The position numbers and the translations under genes are program-made. The notes under the pieces are model-generated. The model saw only the letters and a program-made list of their open reading frames with translations, was not told where the DNA came from and ran no database searches. A DNA stretch of 58,323 bases from Gammaproteobacteria bacterium (GTDB taxonomy: Bacteria; Pseudomonadota; Gammaproteobacteria; Arenicellales; Poriferihabitantaceae), in NCBI GenBank assembly GCA_028817405.1, contig JAPPPS010000070.1, positions 1 to 58,323 of the forward strand. Direction: 5' to 3'. Below, piece after piece: positions 15,162 through 23,159 of the stretch. Numbering within the stretch: position 1 is the stretch's first letter; each line of letters opens with the position of its first letter.

Positions 15162-16755
15162 ACGCGACTTGGAAAACGATGTTGCCGAGGACCATCCGGT
15201 CGCCGTCTTGGATTTGTTGCGGCGCATGCGCTTCCAACTTCCGCGCGCCGATGCAACTGCCGTTGGCGGACTTCAAGTCTTCCAACATGAGTCGCCCGTC
15301 GGCGAGGAAAACTCGGCAGTGTTCGCGGGAAACCGCCGCGGCGGCGACGACATAATCGCAGGAATCCGGGTTGCGGCCGATGCGTACGCCCTGCTCGGCG
15401 GCCTGCAACACCGCCGTGGAAACATAGAAATCCGCGGCGGATTGTGCGGTGGATTCAGTGGCGGATTCGGCGGCGGAATTATCGGTGGATTCGCCGGCGG
15501 ATTCGTCACCGAATTCGTTAGCGGATTCGTCGGCGACAGCGGTGAACGACCAACCCGGTCGACTGTTCGGGTCCGGCCCCTCGGCTCGGCGCTCAGCATC
15601 GAGCGCCTTGGCTTCAGCCGTTGCCACTTGCCGGCGCGCGGCGCGGCCGCGGCGAATGAAAACCAGCAACGCCAGCAACCCAACCGCCGCGCCGCCGATG
15701 ACGATGAGGATTAAGGTGCGGCGATTTTTTTGCGCGGTCTGCCTGGCGACTTGCCGGGCGCGCGCCGCTTGCTCGGCCGCCGTTTGCGCAACTTGCGCCG
15801 CCTCATCGGCCGCGCGCTGCGCCGCGGCCGCCGCCTGCTCCTTTTCCTCCACCGCGCGTTGCAGTTCAACCTGCAACTCATCTCTCTCGGCCGCGGACAA
15901 ATCGGCGCGTTGTTGCGCTTGCTCGGCTTGCCGGCGCGCTTGCGCAGCGGCATCTTCCGCGGCCTCGGCTTGGGCTGTCGCCGCGGCCGCTTGCTCAGTG
16001 GCCGCTTCGGCTTGCGCGCGGGCCGCTTCGGCCGCATCCAACGCCGCTTGTTCGCCCGGCGCGCACGGCCCGGCATGCGCTTGATACGACACCTCTTTCG
16101 CCGCCAACAACGCGAGGATGCGCGGCGCAGCGGTGGCGAACACCACGCCTTCCGGGTCGCCGGCACGAACCGACGCGAACCCTCGCCAGACGCCCGGCTT
16201 GCGGCGGTTGATGCCCACCGCTCGCCCGCACTCGTCCAGCAACGGCGCGCCGTAACCGTCGGCGGTGACCATCGCGTTGTGCTGGTAGGGCGCATCCGGG
16301 TCGTCGCCGGCGGCCACGCCAAGCGCACCGCTTGCGGTCAGCAACCGGCCATCGGCGGCGCGCCATGCGGTGCTCACCCGCCGCCCGGCATCCAGCCCGC
16401 CGGCCGCAAACACCAGCGGCGCGGCGCCGACGCCGGTGGCGTTCAACAGCGCAATGTCCGCGCCTTCATCGCGCCACGCCAACGCCGCCACCACCTCGGC
16501 GCGGCCCTCGCCTAAGGTAACGGTAAACCGCTCGGCCCGCCGCAACGCATGCGCCGAAGTCAACACCGCGCCTCGCCCATTAACCGCAAAACCGCTGACC
16601 ACGGCTTGCAATTCCTGCTGGCGATAAGCGCGCACTTGCAACACTTCAACCGCGGCCGGGTCGACGGCCTGTGCATGGGGTGACGCGACGGCGAGAATCG
16701 GCAACGCGAATAGCACGGCGAAGATGCGCCGGCGGGTTGGGGATTTGCGGGGCAT
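15151..16755 (-). CDS. trypsin-like pseudoprotease with coiled coil, transmembrane helix and FHA domain
   Basis: The 534-residue protein has a signal peptide cleaved near PHAQA (about residue 30), then a trypsin-like fold that keeps His69 (TSAHAL) and Asp100 (GADIALL) but has Tyr168 where the nucleophile Ser should be (DGYGAPL in place of GNSGGPL). It is therefore predicted to be inactive. An Ala/Glu/Gln-rich coiled coil (about 245-350), a membrane helix (LILIVIGGAAVGLLALLVFI) and an acidic Ser-rich linker lead to a C-terminal FHA domain (GVRIGRNPDSCDYVV, SREHCRVF, SANGS). It is the first gene of the operon with the active protease at 13749 and may regulate or scaffold it. Confidence 0.82.
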   Translation of the reverse strand: MPRKSPTRRRIFAVLFALPILAVASPHAQAVDPAAVEVLQVRAYRQQELQAVVSGFAVNGRGAVLTSAHALRRAERFTVTLGEGRAEVVAALAWRDEGADIALLNATGVGAAPLVFAAGGLDAGRRVSTAWRAADGRLLTASGALGVAAGDDPDAPYQHNAMVTADGYGAPLLDECGRAVGINRRKPGVWRGFASVRAGDPEGVVFATAAPRILALLAAKEVSYQAHAGPCAPGEQAALDAAEAARAQAEAATEQAAAATAQAEAAEDAAAQARRQAEQAQQRADLSAAERDELQVELQRAVEEKEQAAAAAQRAADEAAQVAQTAAEQAARARQVARQTAQKNRRTLILIVIGGAAVGLLALLVFIRRGRAARRQVATAEAKALDAERRAEGPDPNSRPGWSFTAVADESANEFGDESAGESTDNSAAESATESTAQSAADFYVSTAVLQAAEQGVRIGRNPDSCDYVVAAAAVSREHCRVFLADGRLMLEDLKSANGSCIGARKLEAHAPQQIQDGDRMVLGNIVFQVAYVA

Positions 16756-16849
16756 TGGCTGGGGCGCGGTGTGGGGTTGGAGTTGGAGAATCAATATAAC
16801 CGAAACGCAACATGATGCGACAGGAACGGGGGCGGATTCAGCCGGGAAT

Positions 16850-18532
16850 TCATGCCTCCGTTACCCCGAAATGCTTTGCTATTGCATCGAGCATTTTTTT
16901 AACTTCGTCATGAATTTCTTCGGGGCGCATAATTTCGGCAATTTGGTAATATTCCGACTTGCCAATTTCCATGCCTGCCGCGAAGAAAACTTGCGGAAGA
17001 ATGGATTTACTCGCGGCAGTTGCTTGCATGTAATCGTGATTGTCCAATGGATTTTCCATCACAGCGGGAGGCAGCATGCGCTGCAACTTTTTTACCACTG
17101 TTGACACAAAAACGGGGCTCGTTTTTTGCTCTGCAAAACGGTCGAGAACTGCCGGATGGATGAGATAGTTTTCTATCTCATAACGATTCCAACGAAGCAG
17201 TTTCAACCCCTGCGCACGCAAGTCGTGCTCCGGGATATTTTTATTGTCCCCATCGAGCAATAACACGCCGGACATCTGGCGCTTCAAAGCGCGCAAAGCG
17301 AAGAAGTGATTCTTCGCGTCTCTGATATTGCTGCCCTTGATGGGGTGGTAATACGGATTGGCGAGCCAAACTTTTAACGGATGGTCCAGTCTTTCCGCCC
17401 AGGCGCGGAGGATGCTGAAATCGCTGTCGTCCTCCACATACAAAACCTTGCCCTGCTCCGCAAGCGCGATGTCTTTTGATTTGAGAAATTTCAGCGCCTC
17501 TCGCACCTCGCCCCGCTCCGTCTCTTCAATCAAGAGATGCGGCGTGTCGTAAAAGGAAATTATTTTGGTCGGGTCGGTGTTGTCTATAATGACCTCCGAA
17601 TGCGTGGCGACAATGAGTTGGCAATTCCTTTTCGAGGCAACCGCGCGCAAATGGTCATACATTTGCTTTTGCAAAATCATGTGCATGTGCGCATCCGGCT
17701 CGTCAACCAGCAAAACGGTTGACGGCCGGGCATAAAAGAACGCCAGCAAAAGCAGCGTTTGCAGAAACCCGCTGCCGGCGCCGGCGATTTCCAGCCGGGG
17801 ATAGCCGCCATAACCCTGCCCCTTGGGTATGCCGGGAAGATACTCACATAAAATGAAAGGACGGCCGAAAGATTGCGGCTTGAGGAGGCGATAGCCAAAC
17901 AGTACCTCCACATCGGCAGACAACGCCTTCCACGCATCCTTTTTGGCCGAAGTCTCCGCCAGAAGATTTCTGATAATGTCCCCGGGTTTTCCCTGCCCAA
18001 TCAGCCACTCCTGATACTCGGGCGTATGAACTTTTTCCTCTATCTCAATGCCTGAGAAAGATGGGATATAAACCACTTTGGCTATCTCCTCGGGAAATTT
18101 TGTCGGGTCGATTGGTTTTGCATAGATTAATTCGGAATTCGCATAACGAAACTCCATAGTATGCTCCCAAGGATTCCCCTTTTTATCCTTCCCCGCCAAT
18201 GAGATTTCCATAATGCGGGGAGATGCTGCGCCTCTCCCCCCGCCTTCTTCTTTTTTCAAGGCGGTAAAAGTGTCGGTCCACAGCAATTTAAATGCCTGAA
18301 CCGGCACCGAAAGAAATTCCTTGCGCGTTAGTGCAACGCTTGTCCTTCGCTTAGCCGAAGAAGCACCCCTTTTCTTTTGCCATTCTGTGAGAGCAAAATG
18401 CCATGTCGCTATCGCCTGAAGCAAAGTGGTTTTACCGGCATTGTTCGGGCCGGCCAAAACCACCGCATCTTTCAGATGGAAAGATTGCTTTTCAAAACCC
18501 TTGAAATATTTAATGGTTACTTTGTCAATCAT
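16850..18532 (-). CDS. OLD-family ATPase with C-terminal TOPRIM nuclease domain
   Basis: This 560-residue protein has an N-terminal ABC-type ATPase with Walker A GPNNAGKTT (28-36), a signature-like GAGSGFLQTLLLLAFF, and Walker B VLLVDEPDAHMH (about 270-281), followed by a TOPRIM domain with VLYVEDDSD (near 364) and the metal-binding LLLDGDN (near 425). This is the architecture of OLD endonucleases, including GajA of the Gabija defence system, but no UvrD-like GajB helicase is adjacent. The region is AT-richer than its neighbours. A small GIY-YIG-like gene ends 18 nt upstream in the same direction and may be its partner. Family assignment is firm; a phage-defence role is likely but inferred. 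Confidence 0.85.
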   Translation of the reverse strand: MIDKVTIKYFKGFEKQSFHLKDAVVLAGPNNAGKTTLLQAIATWHFALTEWQKKRGASSAKRRTSVALTRKEFLSVPVQAFKLLWTDTFTALKKEEGGGRGAASPRIMEISLAGKDKKGNPWEHTMEFRYANSELIYAKPIDPTKFPEEIAKVVYIPSFSGIEIEEKVHTPEYQEWLIGQGKPGDIIRNLLAETSAKKDAWKALSADVEVLFGYRLLKPQSFGRPFILCEYLPGIPKGQGYGGYPRLEIAGAGSGFLQTLLLLAFFYARPSTVLLVDEPDAHMHMILQKQMYDHLRAVASKRNCQLIVATHSEVIIDNTDPTKIISFYDTPHLLIEETERGEVREALKFLKSKDIALAEQGKVLYVEDDSDFSILRAWAERLDHPLKVWLANPYYHPIKGSNIRDAKNHFFALRALKRQMSGVLLLDGDNKNIPEHDLRAQGLKLLRWNRYEIENYLIHPAVLDRFAEQKTSPVFVSTVVKKLQRMLPPAVMENPLDNHDYMQATAASKSILPQVFFAAGMEIGKSEYYQIAEIMRPEEIHDEVKKMLDAIAKHFGVTEA

Positions 18533-18550
18533 GCGAAATTCCCAACCGCA

Positions 18551-18787
18551 TTAGCGGTCATTGTGCTGAAAATAATACACATGCCAAATGGCGGACTCCG
18601 GCCCACCGCCACCGGGATGGCTTTCACAACCCCAAGCATGCGCGAGTTCGGTTTCCCTGGCTTGCGCTTGAGATTTGGAAGAGTAGACGCCGACAATTTG
18701 CCAATTCCTGAAAGTATTGGGGAATTGGCTTGCCCAGTGTGCCCTCCTCTCTTCCGGGTCGGTAGTGATGCCCACCCTGCACGCCAT
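18551..18787 (-). CDS. small GIY-YIG-like protein
   Basis: A 78-residue protein starting MACRVGITTDPEERRAHW, which resembles the 'YIG.T.d...R...h' half of GIY-YIG nucleases. It continues with SKSQAQARETELAHAWGC and a Gly-rich HPGGGGPESAIWHVYYF. The first GIY strand is not obvious, so whether it is catalytic is uncertain. The stop lies 18 nt before the OLD-family ATPase, suggesting one transcription unit. An overlapping frame at 18529-18828 is a shadow. The stretch upstream, 18788-19045, has no supported gene. Confidence 0.6.
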   Translation of the reverse strand: MACRVGITTDPEERRAHWASQFPNTFRNWQIVGVYSSKSQAQARETELAHAWGCESHPGGGGPESAIWHVYYFQHNDR

Positions 18788-19045
18788 TTGTGCGATATCT
18801 CATGTTGAAAAATCATTGCCAACGCCAATAACCCGCAGGGATTTTACCCCCGGATTACTCGCGACTTTAACCGCCGCCCGCCGATTCTCACCGACATCAA
18901 ACAACGGCAATTTTGCGCCATTATACGCCTCGATTAATTTTCGTCAACCGCTTGTACGGGTTTATTCCCCGCCGTCATTTGAGTCACCGCGCGCACCATA
19001 GCCGCAAGTGGGGCGATGGTGAGGATTGGCGCGCGAGGGTGGGCT

Positions 19046-19064
19046 CCCGGCGGGGCCGGGCGGT
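19046..19064 (-). terminator. GC-rich hairpin downstream of the Sel1 gene
   Basis: CCCGG (19046-19050), loop CGGGG, CCGGG (19056-19060), continuing as CGGTT. It is a truncated version of the perfect terminator hairpin at 20495-20519 and lies just past the Sel1 gene stop. A T-run on the minus strand is missing, so efficiency is doubtful. Confidence 0.4.
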
Positions 19065-19084
19065 TTGGGGGTTACTTCATGCGG

Positions 19085-19531
19085 TCAGTCTTTACCACGC
19101 CCCCACTTGTCGAGGAATTCCCCGGCACGGCGACTCCCCTCAGCTTGCTGTTTATCGGACATGCGAGAGGACAATTTAAAGAAATAATCCCTAATTCTCG
19201 AATAACCCGACTGATGCAACTCGTTGTAGAAGTCGGCAATTTCCGCCCATTTACGCGCCTCTACCATGGGGTTGTAATCCACCTCGTCATCGGAGTAAGT
19301 GGGCAGTTCATCATCATAGACGTTACCTGAGAAACATTGAGCCAGATTCAAAGTCGCCGCTGGGTTCTGCTGTTTGGCGGAACGCAGAAACCAACGAAAT
19401 GCCTCGGTTGTGTCGATGGTCGAACCCTTGCCTTGGTAATTCTTACCATGCTGGTAGCACTTCCCGAGTTCGTTTTGCGCTTCCGCATCGCCGTCTTCGG
19501 CTTTGCGTTTCAGGTCATCGATGTCAAACAT
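19085..19531 (-). CDS. Sel1-like repeat protein
   Basis: From the ATG at 19531, which has GAGG upstream, the protein has 148 residues. The first 80 carry Sel1-type (TPR-like) repeats: LKRKAEDGDAEAQNELGKCY, then EAFRWFLRSAKQQNPAATLN. No signal peptide is present, so it is probably a cytosolic adaptor for protein interactions. A longer frame to 19606 adds 25 residues that cross an intercistronic hairpin and is not preferred. It follows a beta-barrel gene and a startless gene remnant in the same direction. Confidence 0.72.
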   Translation of the reverse strand: MFDIDDLKRKAEDGDAEAQNELGKCYQHGKNYQGKGSTIDTTEAFRWFLRSAKQQNPAATLNLAQCFSGNVYDDELPTYSDDEVDYNPMVEARKWAEIADFYNELHQSGYSRIRDYFFKLSSRMSDKQQAEGSRRAGEFLDKWGRGKD

Positions 19532-19551
19532 GTCATTTTCCTCGTTAGGTT

Positions 19552-19571
19552 GGCGGGGCCGAAGCCCCGCC
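19552..19571. other. perfect intercistronic hairpin
   Basis: GGCGGGGC (19552-19559), loop CGAA, GCCCCGCC (19564-19571). It lies between the remnant ORF and the Sel1 start and has no T-run, so it may be an attenuating or RNA-stabilising hairpin. It belongs to the same hairpin family as 19046-19064 and 20495-20519. Confidence 0.5.
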
Positions 19572-19581
19572 GGGTTGAAAA

Positions 19582-19794
19582 TTACCAATACCCCGCATCG
19601 TGGCAATCCGCGTGCGTGATACCGGCTTGGCGGAGTTTTTGCGAGGCTTGGATTTTTATCTCGTCCGCCTCGTCAAACAGCACGGCGATTTCGTCGTACT
19701 TTTCTTTCGCGTGGCGCAACTCGACCAGCCAAACTTGGTTGCGCGCTTGTTCCTCGATGTCGGCGTTGATGGCGTCGGCGAGGTAGAAAACACC
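19582..19794 (-). pseudogene. startless coding frame, remnant of an acidic helical protein gene
   Basis: The minus-strand frame ending in TAA at 19582-19584 reads as a plausible soluble helical protein for about 70 codons (FYLADAINADIEEQARNQVW, then LVELRHAKEKYDEIAVLFDE, ending in HDAGYW). No ATG, GTG or TTG precedes it before the preceding gene's stop at 19806. At its 5' end lies half of the GC-rich hairpin sequence used as terminator elsewhere in this cluster. It is best read as the 3' part of a gene that lost its start, or one that starts at an internal CTG or TTG. Confidence 0.4.
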
Positions 19795-19805
19795 GCCCGG
19801 CGGGG

Positions 19806-20465
19806 TTAGAAAGCGTAAATGACGCCAACGCTGATAAATTCGAAGTCAATATCGCTCCCGCTGTTGTTAAAATCATCCGCCGTGAACATTTCATACTCCA
19901 CTCGCAGTTTGACTTTTTCGTTGGAAAACGGCGCAACTTCGCCACCGATGCCGTAGAACAAATCTACGCCATCATCGTCGACATCGGGTTGGGGCGGCCA
20001 GCGGCCGGGTTCTTCCCACTCTATTCCTGTTTCTATATCCCATCGATGCAAGCCAATTTTGCCGAACAGGTTTGCTTTGGGATGAACATGGACTTTTCCC
20101 ATGCCGGCGATGAATAAGGATTTTCCGCTGATTTTTATCAGCCCACGATCGATTCGGCGACCGCCGGAGACAGCGAGTCTTGGTTTGAATTCGCCAAAGT
20201 CGATAAAGCCGGCTTCCACGGCGAAATTCTTGTGGAGATTGTGGCCGGCGTAAAGTTTGATGCCGATGTCTTTGTCGGGGCAATTCGTCCAAGTCAAGGT
20301 TGGGCCTTCGTCGCAGGAGGCATATCCGGCTTTGGCTTGACCGATATTGACGCCAAAATACCGTTGGCCGACATATTCCTGCGCATTTGCTGGATGCGGG
20401 GCGAGGGAAAAGGCGACGATGGCAAAAAGCACGGCAACGAAGGCGATGGCGATTCGGGTTTTCAT
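19806..20465 (-). CDS. outer-membrane beta-barrel protein
   Basis: The 219-residue protein has a clear signal peptide (basic MKTRIA, hydrophobic core, cleavage near ANAQ at about 28). The mature part has alternating strands such as YFGVNIGQAKAGYAS, IGIKLYAGHNLHKNFAVEAG and VKLRVEYEMFTADDF, and it ends in aromatic VGVIYAF, the typical C-terminal signal for outer-membrane insertion. The size and strand number fit an eight-stranded OmpA/OmpW-like porin. Two Cys residues (near 50 and 61) could form a disulfide in a loop. No specific substrate is suggested. Confidence 0.78.
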   Translation of the reverse strand: MKTRIAIAFVAVLFAIVAFSLAPHPANAQEYVGQRYFGVNIGQAKAGYASCDEGPTLTWTNCPDKDIGIKLYAGHNLHKNFAVEAGFIDFGEFKPRLAVSGGRRIDRGLIKISGKSLFIAGMGKVHVHPKANLFGKIGLHRWDIETGIEWEEPGRWPPQPDVDDDGVDLFYGIGGEVAPFSNEKVKLRVEYEMFTADDFNNSGSDIDFEFISVGVIYAF

Positions 20466-20494
20466 AGCGGTTCTGTGGTCGGTGGGTGATAAAA

Positions 20495-20519
20495 AACCGC
20501 CCGGCGGGGCCGGGCGGTT
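20495..20519 (-). terminator. rho-independent terminator of the zinc-ribbon gene
   Basis: A perfect 10-bp stem (20495-20504 with 20510-20519) with loop CGGGG. On the minus strand it is followed directly by a run of six T, so it is a textbook terminator 3 nt past the stop of the gene at 20523-20810. Confidence 0.85.
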
Positions 20520-20522
20520 GGG

Positions 20523-20810
20523 TTATTGGTTGATGGAAACCGGGTTTGCATTCTCTGGATTGGCCGAGAGATGAAAACTGGCTTTGCAACCGTGGCACTT
20601 TAATGAGTGTGGATTCGTCGAATCTTGAAACGTTTCATACTCCAAGTGATACCGCTTGCAGTCCTCAACACAATTCGCGCACACCAGCACATATTTGCGC
20701 GTTTTGTGCTGGAAAAAGCATTTGCCTTCCAGTTCGACCAGATGGTAGTTCGCCATCTTTTCATCGAATGTCCGTACCAGCCATAATTGGATTGGTTCAG
20801 GGGTAGTCAT
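20523..20810 (-). CDS. small zinc-ribbon-like protein
   Basis: From the ATG at 20810, preceded by AGAGG, the protein has 95 residues. Its centre and C terminus hold Cys pairs CANCVEDC and CHGCKASFH, able to bind zinc. The N-terminal half (LWLVRTFDEKMANYHLVELE) is hydrophilic. It resembles no named family that I can identify. Its own terminator at 20495-20519 separates it from the beta-barrel gene downstream. A longer frame to 20912 has no support. Confidence 0.6.
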   Translation of the reverse strand: MTTPEPIQLWLVRTFDEKMANYHLVELEGKCFFQHKTRKYVLVCANCVEDCKRYHLEYETFQDSTNPHSLKCHGCKASFHLSANPENANPVSINQ

Positions 20811-20965
20811 CGTAAAACCTCTTTGGATTGGGGTTAAATAATCCACGATAGTAAAGCCATCGGGAGTTATGTCAGTTGTCGACATCGATTTTACTGCTTG
20901 CCAACGTCGCACTTTGCTACTAAGGTCACCCTACCACAAAAAGCGGAGAAAGCAAGCAGGATTTG

Positions 20966-21003
20966 CCGGACGCTCGCTCAACAAACTGCGGGCGTGACGA
21001 GTG
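20966..21003. repeat. degenerate REP-like palindrome, inverted copy
   Basis: GCTCGCTCAACAAACTGCGG followed by GCGTGACGAG is the reverse-complement form of the CGCCACGCCCGCAG..GTTAAG unit. It lies about 100 bp before the first kinase gene. Confidence 0.45.
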
Positions 21004-21097
21004 GGGCGAGCGGCAATTAGCCGCCGCACCGATGCTCATTCCCTATACAATCCAACCAACAACCGCAACGCATCGCCCGCCACATGAGTTAAAACCC

Positions 21098-22897
21098 ATG
21101 AACGAACAAACTCACCGTCAAGCCCTGCCGAAGGGCTACATGCTGCAGGAATACCAAGTCGACCGGGTGTTGGGCGCGGGCGGATTTGGGCTGACTTATC
21201 TCGGCTGGGACACCGCGCTGGAAAAGCCGGTCGCGGTCAAGGAATACCTGCCGAACGATTTGGCGGTGCGCGAGACGAATCATTCCGTGGCCGCGAAGTC
21301 GCGCGATGACGAGGATAACTTTCGGTGGGGGTTGACGCGGTTTTTGGATGAGGCGCGCACCTTGGCACGGTTCAAGCATCCGAACATCGTGTCGGTTTAC
21401 CGTTACTTCGAAGCGCACGGCACCGCGTATATCGTGATGGAGTTTGTCGAGGGCGAAACTTTCGGCGCGTATCTAAAACGCGCGGGCAAACCGAAAGAAT
21501 CATTCTTGCGCGCCGTTCTCCTCGCGCTGTTGGACGGCTTGGCGGAAGTGCATCGCGCCGGTTTTATGCACCGCGACATCAAGCCCGGCAACATTTTGCT
21601 GAACGCCAAAGGCGTGCCGGTGTTGGTCGACTTCGGTTCAGCGCGCCAGGAAATCGGCGGCCGCAGTCGCAGCATCACCAGCGTGGTCACGCCCGGCTAT
21701 GCGCCCATCGAGCAATACTCCAGCCGCGGCAATCAAGGCCCGTGGACCGACATCTACGCCTTGGGGGCGGTGGCATACCGCGCAATCACCGGCGCGCCTC
21801 CGCCGGATGCGACGGAGCGGGTGCGCAAGGACCCGATGACCCCGGCGACCGATGCGGCCCGCGGAAAGTATTCGGCAAAGTTCCTGGCCGCAGTGGATTG
21901 GGCGCTGGCGGTGGATGAGGACAAACGACCGCAAGATGTGGATGCTTGGCGGCGGATGTTGATGAACGAAACGCAGACCGAAAAACCGGAGGCGGTTGAG
22001 TCGCTGGCGGCAGATCGGCGCGTTCGTGGTTTCCTTTCCGGCCCGATGGACGAAGCGCGAGTTGAGAAGCTTGGCAGTGGTCGAGACAAGGCGGTGAAAA
22101 ATCTTCCCCCGACGTGGGGGCAGATGCTGCGCGATGCGAGACTGCCATCCAAGCCAGAGGTCAAGCCCGAAGTTAAGCGGAAAGTCGAAACCAAGTCCTC
22201 TGGTGGAGGATGGGCTGTGGCTATTCTCTGCATACTAGTTATCGGCGGGCTGTTGTTGGCGGAGTGGCAAGATCATCGACAGCGGGAAGCAGAAATGGCT
22301 AGGCAAGATGCCGCGCGTGTAGAAGCGCACGAACAGCGCAAACAAGCGGCGGAGGAAAAACGCCGGGCTGAAGCAGCGGCAAAGCGAGAGGCTGAGCGTC
22401 TCGCTCGTGAGGATGCGGCGGCGAAAAGGGAGTCCGAGCGTCTCGCCCATGAGGAAGCAGTGCGGCGGGAGGCGGAAAGGCGCCGGGCCGAGGAGGCCGA
22501 GCGCCAAGCGGAAGCGGCGCGACAAAAGCAAATCGAAGATGAACGCCAACGCGCGACTGCGGAGGCCGAACAACGTCGGGTCGAGGAAACCGCGCGCAAA
22601 CGACTCGATGCGGCGATTGCGCGGTTGATGCCTAAGTGTAAGGAACCGACCAAGCCTGGCGATGCAAATTGCTGGCTCAAAGTAGCGAATCAATCGAATT
22701 GTTATGTATGGATTTGGTTTCCGCGAAGCAACGCAAGCGTCTTATGGTCGGGGCGATGCTACAACGGTACGGCCGAAGGCCGCGGCGAGGAAATTTTGCG
22801 TTGGAAACGTTTCTGGGGTTTAGGGCGTTTCAAATCTTCCCGCAGTACCGGCTTATACTCAAAGGGCGTTAAACAAGGCCATTGGGTTTATCAGTGA
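21098..22897 (+). CDS. membrane-bound Ser/Thr protein kinase with coiled-coil tail (kinase A)
   Basis: The 599-residue protein has an N-terminal Hanks-type kinase (about 20-285): Gly loop GAGGFGLTY, Lys48, catalytic HRDIKPGN (Asp160), and DFGSA (Asp178). A membrane helix lies near 370-388 (WAVAILCILVIGGLLLAEW). A long charged coiled coil rich in Ala, Glu and Arg follows (about 390-520), then a Cys-containing end with a MORN-like GLYSKGVKQGHWVY. The kinase faces the cytosol and the tail the periplasm. The first 285 residues differ at only five positions from kinase B (25913-27490), with about 645 bp of apparently identical DNA, whereas the tails are unrelated. The start at 21098 matches kinase B. 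Confidence 0.9.
   Translation: MNEQTHRQALPKGYMLQEYQVDRVLGAGGFGLTYLGWDTALEKPVAVKEYLPNDLAVRETNHSVAAKSRDDEDNFRWGLTRFLDEARTLARFKHPNIVSVYRYFEAHGTAYIVMEFVEGETFGAYLKRAGKPKESFLRAVLLALLDGLAEVHRAGFMHRDIKPGNILLNAKGVPVLVDFGSARQEIGGRSRSITSVVTPGYAPIEQYSSRGNQGPWTDIYALGAVAYRAITGAPPPDATERVRKDPMTPATDAARGKYSAKFLAAVDWALAVDEDKRPQDVDAWRRMLMNETQTEKPEAVESLAADRRVRGFLSGPMDEARVEKLGSGRDKAVKNLPPTWGQMLRDARLPSKPEVKPEVKRKVETKSSGGGWAVAILCILVIGGLLLAEWQDHRQREAEMARQDAARVEAHEQRKQAAEEKRRAEAAAKREAERLAREDAAAKRESERLAHEEAVRREAERRRAEEAERQAEAARQKQIEDERQRATAEAEQRRVEETARKRLDAAIARLMPKCKEPTKPGDANCWLKVANQSNCYVWIWFPRSNASVLWSGRCYNGTAEGRGEEILRWKRFWGLGRFKSSRSTGLYSKGVKQGHWVYQ
21113..21759. repeat. long inverted repeat, left arm (kinase domain)
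   Basis: This stretch of the first kinase gene appears identical to the reverse complement of 26829-27475. Translations of both the sense and the antisense frames agree, so third codon positions are also the same. Beyond 21759 synonymous differences begin, and similarity fades by about 21960. Confidence 0.85.
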
Positions 22898-23122
22898 GAC
22901 AATGGCGAGGCGCATAAATGCTCCGTGGTGGACGTACAGGTGTATGTCGCCGTCCAATTCCAGGTTTTGCGAGCGTTTCAGTGTTTGAGAGCCGACTTCT
23001 ACCTCTTTCTCACATATTTTGGCTGGGCGCGTGGGCCGGTTGTTGCGGGGCGGATTCGGGCGGCGCTGGCCGCCCATCAGTGGCGGGGGATGGCGGGGTG
23101 GAAATTGAGGTGTATTTTTCGG

Positions 23123-23150
23123 TTGACATTCTGGTATGGCGTACTGTAGT
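23123..23150 (+). promoter_or_regulatory. possible promoter for the repeat protein
   Basis: TTGACA (23123-23128), a 16-nt spacer and TGTAGT (23145-23150). If this is real, transcription starts close to the ATG at 23160 and the mRNA would have almost no leader. The intergenic region 22898-23122 shows no gene. Confidence 0.35.
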
Positions 23151-23159
23151 TTTGACACC

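Noticed and set aside
16850-18532. OLD protein as GajA of a Gabija system
   Set aside because: No UvrD/PcrA-type helicase gene (gajB) lies on either side.
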